From positions 3,199,900 through 3,263,899 of the forward strand of contig NZ_KE161030.1 of the NCBI RefSeq assembly GCF_000412335.2: a DNA stretch of 64,000 bases. Direction: 5' to 3'. Both the position numbers and the translations under genes were made by a program. Below, piece by piece: positions 41,110-48,498 of the stretch (position 1 is its first letter; the number at the start of each line of letters is the position of its first letter). The stretch comes from Cedecea davisae DSM 4568 (GTDB taxonomy: Bacteria > Pseudomonadota > Gammaproteobacteria > Enterobacterales > Enterobacteriaceae). The notes beneath the pieces are model-generated. The model did not search any database and was not told the DNA's origin. It saw nothing but the letters and a program-made list of their open reading frames with translations.

Positions 41110-41482
41110 CAGGCTGCCCGGCTGGAGAGTGGGTGCGGATGATAACGAATTTTCAGCCGACAGGCGAATCCGGTTGGTACAGCTGCAGCCAGATTTTACC
41201 CCCATGGCTGCGACATAATTTATCGAGGCATCGCGCAATTACTCAAACCCACATCATCTGGTGATTGATCCAGTAATTTACAGGAGGATAATTGCTTCAC
41301 ATCCACAGCAGTTAATATTCCGACCTGGCATTCGGAAACTTTATTTCAACCCGATTTTCGAGGTTAAAAGAGAGAATCATATCTGTGCAGCGGGCCGGAT
41401 GTCCGTCAGCCTCTAATTTCACAAATCTGATTGCCTGCAAAGAAATGATGAAATGTGAACTCAAAGCATGGAGCACTTTTTT
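41110..41482. other. Intergenic region without a recognised gene
   Basis: 373 bp, AT-richer than the flanks, between the divergent pseudouridine synthase and DUF4160 genes. It must hold both promoters. A short open frame inside overlaps the DUF4160 start in another frame and looks random. I see no RNA gene or repeat. Confidence 0.5.
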
Positions 41483-41725
41483 ATGCCTGTCATACTACGG
41501 ATCAAAGGGTATATTTTCTTCTTCTATTCCAATGAAGGAACACCACGGGAACCCAAACACATTCATGTTCGGAATACTGATGCTGAAGCCAAATTCTGGT
41601 TAATTCCTTTTGTTACTCTCGCACGTAATGCTGGTTTCAGCCCCAGGGAACGAAATGAATTAGAAAATTACGTTAAACAGTATCGCAAATTATTTATAGA
41701 GGCCTGGTATGGCTATTTCAGCTAA
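41483..41725 (+). CDS. DUF4160 family protein
   Basis: 80 residues. The start MPVILRIKGYIFFFYSNEG and the motif REPKHIHVRN are the hallmark of DUF4160. The ATG at 41483 has GGAG 9 bp upstream; an ATG five codons earlier is less likely. DUF4160 proteins are usually followed by a DUF2442 gene, and the pair has been proposed to act like a toxin-antitoxin or regulatory module, but this is not proven. It overlaps the next gene by 17 bp. Confidence 0.82.
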   Translation: MPVILRIKGYIFFFYSNEGTPREPKHIHVRNTDAEAKFWLIPFVTLARNAGFSPRERNELENYVKQYRKLFIEAWYGYFS

Positions 41726-41957
41726 ACACCTGAGATTTGATGAGCAAAAAATGTGGGTTGAACTGAGCGATGGGCGCACTCTCGGCATCCCGCTGGATTG
41801 GTTTCCAAAGCTACTTAATGCCAGCCATCAACAGCGTAGCGAATACGAGTTAAGCACCCACGGCATTCACTGGGACGCACTCAACGAAGATATTTCGGTG
41901 GAGGGGCTGCTGGCGGGGCACGGCGATGCAACATGTCGCCCATACGATGCAGCCTGA
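41709..41957 (+). CDS. DUF2442 family protein
   Basis: 82 residues; the conserved motifs are a beta-strand segment MWVELSDGRTLGIPLDWFPKL (about 15-35) and GIHWDALNEDISVEGLL (about 54-70), both typical of DUF2442. Proteins of this family resemble small DNA-binding or antitoxin-like partners of DUF4160 or relE-type genes. Translation is coupled to DUF4160 through the overlap (GAGG precedes the ATG). Confidence 0.82.
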   Translation: MAISAKHLRFDEQKMWVELSDGRTLGIPLDWFPKLLNASHQQRSEYELSTHGIHWDALNEDISVEGLLAGHGDATCRPYDAA

Positions 41958-42018
41958 AAGCCCTGATGAATCACGTTAACAGGCAAGGCGACGTTATTTG
42001 CCGGCAGCCAAAAGCAAA

Positions 42019-42035
42019 GGGGCCATAACGGCCCC
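42019..42035 (-). terminator. Terminator of the cytochrome c gene
   Basis: On the minus strand GGGGCC/GGCCCC closes a short loop and is followed by CCTTTGCTTTT. It lies about 25 bp after the cytochrome stop codon, between it and the convergent DUF2442 gene. Confidence 0.6.
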
Positions 42036-42061
42036 ATTCGGTCACAGATAAATTAGCGAAG

Positions 42062-43270
42062 TTATTTAGCTTTCTCTTCGCCGACAATCTTCTGCACTTC
42101 AGCCTCGGTAGCTGCCGGAGCGCCATTGCCCCAGGAGCCGCGCACGTAGTTCACTACGTCAGCCATCTCTTTGTCCGACAGCAGGCCTTTGTAGCCCGGC
42201 ATCATAAACGGGATAGTGCCCTGGGTTTGCGGGGTGTGCGCCCCGTCAGCGATCACGCGGATCAGCGAGGACGGATCTTTCGCCATTACCGCAGAGTTGC
42301 CCACCAGCGACGGGACGTTGTAATCGGTGCCCTTCCCGTCCGGGCTGTGGCAGGTAGAGCAATAGCGCATATACAACGTTTTACCGTCGGACGGCTGAGA
42401 AAACACGGCGGCATTAACCGGAGCAGCCTCCGCTTTTTGCGGTTTAAAATTAGCGATATAGAGCGCAATAGCTTCCAGGTCAGAATCGGTCAGATATTGT
42501 GTACTCTGGGTAACGACTTCGCCCATCGGCCCGGCAATAGCATGGTGCTGGCTTCTGCCCTTGCCCAGCAGGTCTTTCACTTCCTGAGTGGACATATTCA
42601 TGCCGCGCAGAGAAGGAGCATACCAGCCGTCGATCATCGCCCCGCTCAGGAATTCCGGGCTGGAATCATCGTAACCTTTTTCCTGCATCGCTAAGCCGCG
42701 CGGCGTGTGGCAGGCGCCACAGTGGCCTGGCCCCTGCACCAGATAGGCTCCACGTTTGATTTTCTCCGCGTTATCGCCGCTTGCCTCAACGACTACTCCG
42801 CCGGACTTTACGTCATCCACAAACAGGCCGTTCCACACGCGCAGCGGCCAGCGGGCGGAAAGCAGCAGCGGAATGTCGTTCTGTTTATTGGCGGCCGCCG
42901 CCGGGGTGACTTCTTTCATAAAGTAGTCGTACAGCGCCTTTATATCCTCGTCGGTCATTTTGGCGTAGGAAGGATAAGGCATCGCCGGGTAGAGAGCGTG
43001 GCCGTCTTTGGCTATGCCCCGGCGAACCGCTTTTTCAAAATCTTTGTAGCTGTAATTGCCGATACCGTTGGTTTTATCCGGCGTGATGTTAGTGGAATAA
43101 ATATCCCCCACCGGCGTGGAGAACTTTTTGCCTCCGGCCATTGCCGTCCCGCCGTCTACCGTATGGCAGGCTACGCAGTCCGAAGCACGCGCCACGTATT
43201 CCCCGTGCGAGACAGCGGCAAAACCGCTGGCGGAAAAAATCAGTGAGATAGCCGCTAAAATCTGTTTCAT
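42062..43270 (-). CDS. Triheme c-type cytochrome, electron acceptor of the flavin dehydrogenase
   Basis: 402 residues with a signal peptide (about 1-18) and three c-haem sites: CVACH (32-36), CGACH (184-188) and CSTCH (304-308), each with downstream Met/Pro residues fit for axial ligation. The three-domain layout is that of the cytochrome subunits of membrane-bound alcohol and gluconate dehydrogenases. It lacks a clear C-terminal anchor, so it may be soluble or peripheral in the periplasm. It lies 6 bp after the flavoprotein gene and very likely takes its electrons. Needs the Ccm machinery, encoded about 4 kb away. Confidence 0.88.
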   Translation of the reverse strand: MKQILAAISLIFSASGFAAVSHGEYVARASDCVACHTVDGGTAMAGGKKFSTPVGDIYSTNITPDKTNGIGNYSYKDFEKAVRRGIAKDGHALYPAMPYPSYAKMTDEDIKALYDYFMKEVTPAAAANKQNDIPLLLSARWPLRVWNGLFVDDVKSGGVVVEASGDNAEKIKRGAYLVQGPGHCGACHTPRGLAMQEKGYDDSSPEFLSGAMIDGWYAPSLRGMNMSTQEVKDLLGKGRSQHHAIAGPMGEVVTQSTQYLTDSDLEAIALYIANFKPQKAEAAPVNAAVFSQPSDGKTLYMRYCSTCHSPDGKGTDYNVPSLVGNSAVMAKDPSSLIRVIADGAHTPQTQGTIPFMMPGYKGLLSDKEMADVVNYVRGSWGNGAPAATEAEVQKIVGEEKAK

Positions 43271-43276
43271 GTCTGG

Positions 43277-45181
43277 TTACCCCATCGCCACAAGTTCATT
43301 AACCGCGCGCCACGCCTGGTCAATTGCCGCGTGGGCGTAAGCGCTCCAGTCCGAGTCGGAGTTCGCTATCGTGATTCGGCCAATCGGCTGGCGGGCGCGG
43401 CTGATAATCTCGGGCATTTTCTCCATATCATCGCTTAATGAGTTAGCGTAATAGGCGTAGCCGTGCGCCCAGCGGTTCACCGTAATAGCCGCGATATCAC
43501 GCTGACTATCAAACCCGGTATGGCCCAACATTTCCTGTAGCTGGGAACGGATCATCTCTTCGTGGGTTTCAAAAGTAGATCCCAACAGGAAGGCGCGACC
43601 CCGGCGGAACTGCTCGCGCGGCGACATATTGCTGCCCGGATAGGTCGGGACATACACCATATGAATGCACATCGGGTCGTCCGGCGTTTTCGGATGATGG
43701 TAGTCGCCCATGCTCACAGGGTAATCGAGTTTTACGCGGCTGTACGGAGCGGCCGGGGAATAGAATTCATGCACCCCGGTATTTTTAAACGCACGCCAGT
43801 TATTGACCACCACGTTGGTATAAACCAGCGGCGCTTTCACGTTAAGGCGCAGATCTTCTTTCTGCTGCTCCGGCATCTCCGGCACGAGGTACGGGATCAT
43901 CATGTTGTAGCCCGCCATAATGGCGTTGCGGCTCTTCACCCGGTACAGCTTCCCGCTTTGGTTATTGATGTAGCTCACCATCACGCCGCTATCGGTATTG
44001 GCCGCGTTGATAACGCTGCTGTTCAGGCGGATCCGGGTGCCGTTTTCCGGGATATCCAGCAGCTCGTAGTGCAGCCTCGCGGTGACGGAGTCTTCCATCG
44101 TGCTACCCGGCAATGCTTGCGGAATAAGCTTTCTCACCATCAGGCGAGTCAGCCCGGCATTACCGTCCGGGAAGTGATATGTGTACGGCTCTTCGAGATC
44201 GGCCAACGCTTCGCCGTCCAGCGGCGGGAGGCCCATCGCCTCCATACCCGGCAGCGCGCAGGCGCGGGCATCGCTACAGCTCACGCCTTCAATCCCGATG
44301 GCAAAGAAGTCGTTGGTACGCTGCTGGAAGTACATCAGCACCATTTTGCTTAAGCCGACTTTCTTCTCGAGGAATTCGTGGTAGCTGTGGGCGTCCAGCC
44401 ACTCGGTTTTCTGCTCTACGCTCATCCCTGCGAGGTAATCAGACGGGTTAACGTGCAGGTCCAGCAACGCCTTGCGATCTGCCTCGCTAAGCGGGAAGTC
44501 ATTGATAAAGGCTTCGATGCTGCGGCCATTTAGCCTGTCCGGCGGAATATCGTCGGAAACCGCGCGGCCAGGATCGCCGCTGACGATTTTGGTTTCGCCG
44601 AAGTTCTTTTTATCAAAAAACACGCCACGGCTCAGGTTGTTATCCGGGTAAAAGTTAGCATCAAAACTGCTTTTCATACGCGTGATGCTGACGCCGAGGG
44701 AATCCATCAGGCCGTGAACCACCGGGCTGAAGTTACTGTTCGGAGACTGGAAAGACTCGCTGCCGCCGTAGCCGAGCAGGGTTTTGCCGCCGACGTTGAA
44801 TTCGTTACGTTTGGCATGCCCACCGAAGTCGTCGTGGTTATCGAGCACCAGGATTTTTGCATCCTTGCCCATTTTGTCGCGCCAGAAGCAGGCAGCCGCC
44901 AGGCCACTGATACCGCCGCCGACAATCACCAGGTCATACTCTTCTTCTGGCGGCAGTTTGCTGAAGTCGAATTTTTCGTGCTCGCGGCCAAGGGCGTGCG
45001 CCATTTCGAACGAGCCGGGGTGGTTGCCGCGTAGCCCGGTTAATAGCGGAGGATAGTAATCTGCATTAAGAGCGGCGCTGCCCGGCACTTTGCCGGTAGC
45101 CCTCACCAGTTCCAGAGGCGTTAAGCCAGAGACAATTGCAATTGCCATCCCGTTAAGAAAATCACGTCGGGTAATAGACAT
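43277..45181 (-). CDS. Tat-exported flavoprotein, probable spermidine dehydrogenase
   Basis: 634 residues. The N-terminus SITRRDFLNG has the twin-arginine export signal, so the folded FAD protein goes to the periplasm. FAD motif VIVGGGISGLAAACFW at about 85-100, then LDNHDDFGGHAKRNEF (113-128). The C-terminal ITVNRWAHGYAY segment (near 580) and the overall layout match spermidine dehydrogenases (SpdH) of Pseudomonas and the haem/FAD enzyme of Serratia and Citrobacter. That reaction gives 1,3-diaminopropane and 4-aminobutyraldehyde. The assignment rests on my recall of the family; another amine is possible. Confidence 0.75.
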   Translation of the reverse strand: MSITRRDFLNGMAIAIVSGLTPLELVRATGKVPGSAALNADYYPPLLTGLRGNHPGSFEMAHALGREHEKFDFSKLPPEEEYDLVIVGGGISGLAAACFWRDKMGKDAKILVLDNHDDFGGHAKRNEFNVGGKTLLGYGGSESFQSPNSNFSPVVHGLMDSLGVSITRMKSSFDANFYPDNNLSRGVFFDKKNFGETKIVSGDPGRAVSDDIPPDRLNGRSIEAFINDFPLSEADRKALLDLHVNPSDYLAGMSVEQKTEWLDAHSYHEFLEKKVGLSKMVLMYFQQRTNDFFAIGIEGVSCSDARACALPGMEAMGLPPLDGEALADLEEPYTYHFPDGNAGLTRLMVRKLIPQALPGSTMEDSVTARLHYELLDIPENGTRIRLNSSVINAANTDSGVMVSYINNQSGKLYRVKSRNAIMAGYNMMIPYLVPEMPEQQKEDLRLNVKAPLVYTNVVVNNWRAFKNTGVHEFYSPAAPYSRVKLDYPVSMGDYHHPKTPDDPMCIHMVYVPTYPGSNMSPREQFRRGRAFLLGSTFETHEEMIRSQLQEMLGHTGFDSQRDIAAITVNRWAHGYAYYANSLSDDMEKMPEIISRARQPIGRITIANSDSDWSAYAHAAIDQAWRAVNELVAMG

Positions 45182-45262
45182 AGAGAGCCTTTTTTATCAG
45201 TCTTATAGATATATCTTTACGAAATGATAACAAATGATTTCCGCCGCTGCGATAGCACCCGC

Positions 45263-45292
45263 GGCCAATCCCCCGCCTGAACCGGGGATTGG
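45263..45292. other. Strong hairpin between dehydrogenase genes
   Basis: A perfect 10-bp stem (GCCAATCCCC/GGGGATTGGC) with a 10-nt loop sits in the 154-bp gap between the aldehyde dehydrogenase stop and the flavoprotein start. There is no T tract on the minus strand. It could stop transcription weakly, protect an mRNA end, or make an mRNA processing point. Confidence 0.5.
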
Positions 45293-45335
45293 CGCTTTAT
45301 TAAGCTCTTTAGCCCAGCGCTAACTTCCCCGAGCC

Positions 45336-46763
45336 TTATTCGGTGATGTCGCACATGATGTGTTTGATGCGGGTGTATTCGTCGAGCGAGTAGGAAGAGA
45401 GATCTTTGCCGTAGCCGGATTTTTTAAATCCTCCGTGAGGCATTTCGGCGCACAGCGGAATATGGTTGTTGATCCACACCGTACCGAAGTCGAGACGGGT
45501 GCTGAACCGCTGCGCCCGGCTGTGGCTGCTGGTCCAGACGCTGGCAGCCAGGCCATATTCCACATCATTGGCCTGGCTAAGGGCTTCTTCCTCACCGGAA
45601 AACGACTGGATGGTCATCACCGGGCCAAAGACCTCATGCTGAATGGCCTCATCATGCTGCTTAAGCCCGGAGATGATTGTTGGCTCAAAATAGAAGCCCG
45701 GCCCCGCGCCCTTTTTGCCGCCGGTTTCTATTTTTGCGTGCGCCGGCAGCCGCTCGATAAAGCCCGTGACCTGCTTCAGCTGGTTGCTGCTGTTCAGCGC
45801 TCCGTACAGCGCATCGCGGTCGTCGGGCTGACCAAATGTTATCGTTTTGGTTTTCTCAATGAGCTTCTCAAGGAAGGCGTCATACGCTGACTCTTCAACG
45901 ATAATGCGCGTAGCCGCCGTGCAGTCCTGCCCCGAGTTGGAGAATCCTGCGGCGGTAATAACCTCCACGGCTTTGCTCATGTCCGCATCGGCAAAAACCA
46001 CCACCGGCGCTTTGCCGCCCAGCTCTAAGTGCGCTTTGGTCAGGTTAGCCGCCGCTGAGGCAGCAACCTGTAACCCGGCGCGCACCGAACCGGTTATAGA
46101 CACCAGCGAGGCCTCGGGATTTGAAACGACCAGCGACCCGGTTCCGGCTTTGCCCAGCACCACGTTGAACGCGCCCTGCGGGAAAATCGGTGCGGCGATT
46201 TCGGCCAACATCAGGGTACTGATTGGCGTGGTGTCGCTGGGCTTGAGCACCACGGTATTACCGGCCGCAAGCGCCGGGGCGATTTTCCATACCGCCATCA
46301 TAAACGGGTAGTTCCACGGCGTAACCTGGCCGACAATACCCAGCGGTTCACGGCGAAGGGTGGAGGTAAACCCGGCGGTATATTCCCCGGAAGCTTTGCC
46401 TTCAAGGCAGCGTGCCGCTCCGGCAAAGAAGCGGATGGCATCGCAGGAGGCGGCGATTTCATCCCTCTCGATAAAGTGTTTTAGCTGCCCCGTTTCCTGG
46501 CTTTGTACGTCCACCAGGCGCTCAACGTTGCGCTCAATCTCGTCTGCCAGTTTCAGCAAAGCGCGCTGCCTTTCAGACGGCAAAGAGTGTTTCCACACCG
46601 CGAAAGCTGCTTTCGCCGCCGCGTAGGCCTGGTCCACTTCCGCCGCCCCGCCGTCGGGCGACTGAGCATAAACCTCGCCGTTAACCGGGCTGACCAGGTC
46701 GAATAACGCATTCTGCTCGCCCGCCACGTAGCGCCCGTTGATGAAATGCTTCAGGATTTGCAT
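45336..46763 (-). CDS. Aldehyde dehydrogenase, probably 4-aminobutyraldehyde dehydrogenase
   Basis: NAD(P)-dependent aldehyde dehydrogenase of 475 residues. Catalytic Cys281 in SNSGQDCTAA and Glu247 in LELGGKAP are present, as is the PWNYPFMM substrate/cofactor segment (149-156). It is closest in pattern to PatD/PuuC-type gamma-aminobutyraldehyde dehydrogenases, e.g. FFAGAARCLEGKASGEY (112-128). It would turn the product of the neighbouring dehydrogenase into GABA, in the cytoplasm. Ribosome site GGAGAAGG precedes the ATG. A candidate GntR operator covers 18-43 bp upstream. Confidence 0.88.
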   Translation of the reverse strand: MQILKHFINGRYVAGEQNALFDLVSPVNGEVYAQSPDGGAAEVDQAYAAAKAAFAVWKHSLPSERQRALLKLADEIERNVERLVDVQSQETGQLKHFIERDEIAASCDAIRFFAGAARCLEGKASGEYTAGFTSTLRREPLGIVGQVTPWNYPFMMAVWKIAPALAAGNTVVLKPSDTTPISTLMLAEIAAPIFPQGAFNVVLGKAGTGSLVVSNPEASLVSITGSVRAGLQVAASAAANLTKAHLELGGKAPVVVFADADMSKAVEVITAAGFSNSGQDCTAATRIIVEESAYDAFLEKLIEKTKTITFGQPDDRDALYGALNSSNQLKQVTGFIERLPAHAKIETGGKKGAGPGFYFEPTIISGLKQHDEAIQHEVFGPVMTIQSFSGEEEALSQANDVEYGLAASVWTSSHSRAQRFSTRLDFGTVWINNHIPLCAEMPHGGFKKSGYGKDLSSYSLDEYTRIKHIMCDITE

Positions 46764-46780
46764 CGCCTTCTCCTCAGATT

Positions 46781-46806
46781 AAACATAAACAATATTATGT
46801 AATATC
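46781..46806. promoter_or_regulatory. Candidate operator, site 1 (ACATAA-N6-TTATGT)
   Basis: A perfect 6-bp inverted repeat ACATAA/TTATGT with a 6-nt spacer, in AT-rich flanks, 18-43 bp before the aldehyde dehydrogenase start. The same 18-bp pattern recurs before the permease at 50031-50056 (see that site). In the intergenic region shared with the gntR-type gene, so it may also be an autoregulatory site. Confidence 0.65.
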
Positions 46807-47032
46807 TTTTGATGAGCAATCTTTCAATCCGCTTGTTTTAGCAACATGATTGGCATCTCAATTTAACAATATTTTCACACAAACATCCGCAGCTTCCGCC
46901 GTTCAAACCCGGCTTACCCGCGTATGAAAGCGTAAAGCTCCTGGTTCTGGCAGGGCGGCCAGCGCCTTTCTTAAAAGGCCGTCCTGTGCTATCAATAACC
47001 GTTGATTCAGGGACTTTAAATCAGAGATTAAT

Positions 47033-47758
47033 ATGATTACTCATGCAGTAATATTCGCACCTATAGGACAGGCAAGTCGCTCCGATCAGATTGTGCAGCG
47101 ACTTTCAAATGCAATTATTACTGGTTTGCTTGAGGCCAATGAGCAGCTTCCGAATGAGGCCGATCTTGCCAAAATGATGGGCGTTTCACACATTACTATC
47201 CGTGAAGCCTTAAATACCCTGCGGGCAAATAATTTAATCCATACTATTCGTGGCCGTAACGGCGGCAGCTTTGTTTGCGAAAACAGCGGTGAATTTAATA
47301 CCACCCTGCACCCTTTTAAGGCCATCAGCTCCGACTATATTTCCGACCTGGGTGAAATGCATTGCGCCATAATAAGCCATAGCGCCAAACTGGCTTCCCG
47401 CAGAATGACGCCCGCCGATATTAACCGGCTGCGTGACTTTATAGAGGAGCTAAAAACGGCCGCCACGCCGGAGATGAAGACCCAGGCCGATATGCGCTGC
47501 CTGCTGGCGCTTGCCGCCAGTTCCCAGTCCGCCAGGCTCGCCAACCAGGAGTTGCTGCTACAGGCCGAGTGGGCTTCGCTGGTCGCCATTCTTTACCGTT
47601 CTGAGGCTATTCATCGCGAAGTTATCGATCTTTATACCGAGCTGATTAACGCTCTGGAAAACCATAATGAGCACGAAGCCGTGAGATTAGCCACGCAGCT
47701 AATCGACACCTTCACCCTTTATCTTATTGAAAATAAATTAAAATATAAATTCAGCTGA
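47033..47758 (+). CDS. FadR-type GntR family transcriptional regulator
   Basis: 241 residues: winged-helix DNA-binding domain (about 15-80, SNAIITGLLEANEQLPNEADLAKMMGVSHITIREAL) followed by an all-helical FCD ligand-binding domain (about 110-230). FCD domains bind small carboxylates or similar ligands, often with a metal. Divergent from the aldehyde dehydrogenase, 269 bp apart, and 23 bp before the Cache gene. It probably controls the amine catabolic genes. Confidence 0.87.
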   Translation: MITHAVIFAPIGQASRSDQIVQRLSNAIITGLLEANEQLPNEADLAKMMGVSHITIREALNTLRANNLIHTIRGRNGGSFVCENSGEFNTTLHPFKAISSDYISDLGEMHCAIISHSAKLASRRMTPADINRLRDFIEELKTAATPEMKTQADMRCLLALAASSQSARLANQELLLQAEWASLVAILYRSEAIHREVIDLYTELINALENHNEHEAVRLATQLIDTFTLYLIENKLKYKFS

Positions 47759-47781
47759 CAACAACAAACGCGGGCATAAAT

Positions 47782-48474
47782 ATGATCTTACCCTCATCGC
47801 TGCTACCCTTTACCCGTAAAATTGACGACATCATTAACTCCACCATCGATGCCACCGTTAGCCTTGCGCACGACATAGAGTCCGCCCTCGGCGAGTTTCG
47901 CGGCCACGACCTGAAGCTGCTGCTTGACCCGGCGGTTAAAAAGATGATTCAGGAGCACATCAAAGAGACGCTGAATAATACCGTTTACTGTTCCGGCTCC
48001 GGGTTTGCCAGCCATATTGAAGCCAGCCCGGATAATAAAGAATTCTGGCTTCTGGAGTGGTGGTATAAAAAAGCAGACGGGGTTAACAAGGTCAATCTCG
48101 ACCTGGATCAGGCTACCCAGCAGCGGCTGGATTTCAGAACCTTTGAATGGTTTAAACGCGCGCCGGAGCACGGTAAAGCCTATATTCACGGCCCGTATGT
48201 TGATTACGTCTGTAATACCTCGTACACGCTAACTTCAGCGATGCCGGTTTATTTTAATCAGCGCTTTGTTGGCGTTGCTGCGATTGATCTTTTAGTTAGC
48301 CAGGTGGAAGAAGAATTACTCCCGCTATTCAATAACCATAAAGTTGTCCTGACTAATATTGATAAGCGAATTATTTTCTCTTCCTGGCCGAAATACCGGG
48401 TGGGCGATCTGTTCAACACCGGCGATGTACAACCGGTGTATCAAAGCGATTATTGCACGCTGTACGAGGTGTAA
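47782..48474 (+). CDS. Free-standing Cache-type sensor protein
   Basis: 230 residues, no signal peptide and no membrane helix. The central part (about 30-200) has Cache-domain features: an N-terminal long helix, then the segment EFWLLEWWYKKADG, an arginine/tyrosine-rich ligand region (FEWFKRAPEHGKAYIHGPYVDYVCNTS) and a closing strand pair with VVLTNIDKRIIFSSW. Cache domains bind amino acids, amines or organic acids, usually in receptors. Here no output domain is attached. Being cotranscribed with the GntR gene, it could deliver the signal to it; that is inference. Confidence 0.72.
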   Translation: MILPSSLLPFTRKIDDIINSTIDATVSLAHDIESALGEFRGHDLKLLLDPAVKKMIQEHIKETLNNTVYCSGSGFASHIEASPDNKEFWLLEWWYKKADGVNKVNLDLDQATQQRLDFRTFEWFKRAPEHGKAYIHGPYVDYVCNTSYTLTSAMPVYFNQRFVGVAAIDLLVSQVEEELLPLFNNHKVVLTNIDKRIIFSSWPKYRVGDLFNTGDVQPVYQSDYCTLYEV

Positions 48475-48476
48475 AA

Positions 48477-48496
48477 AAAGGGCCATCAGGCCCTTT
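48477..48496. terminator. Bidirectional terminator, Cache gene/permease
   Basis: The stem AAAGGGCC/GGCCCTTT around ATCA has T-runs after it on both strands. It ends the convergent Cache (+) and permease (-) genes. Confidence 0.8.
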
Positions 48497-48498
48497 TC

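Noticed and set aside
41385-41603. A 72-codon + strand open frame overlapping DUF4160
   Set aside because: Out of frame with the well-supported DUF4160 gene and without similarity.
39264-42000. Prophage or integrative element at argW
   Set aside because: No integrase, excisionase, phage gene or repeated argW end was found in the window.
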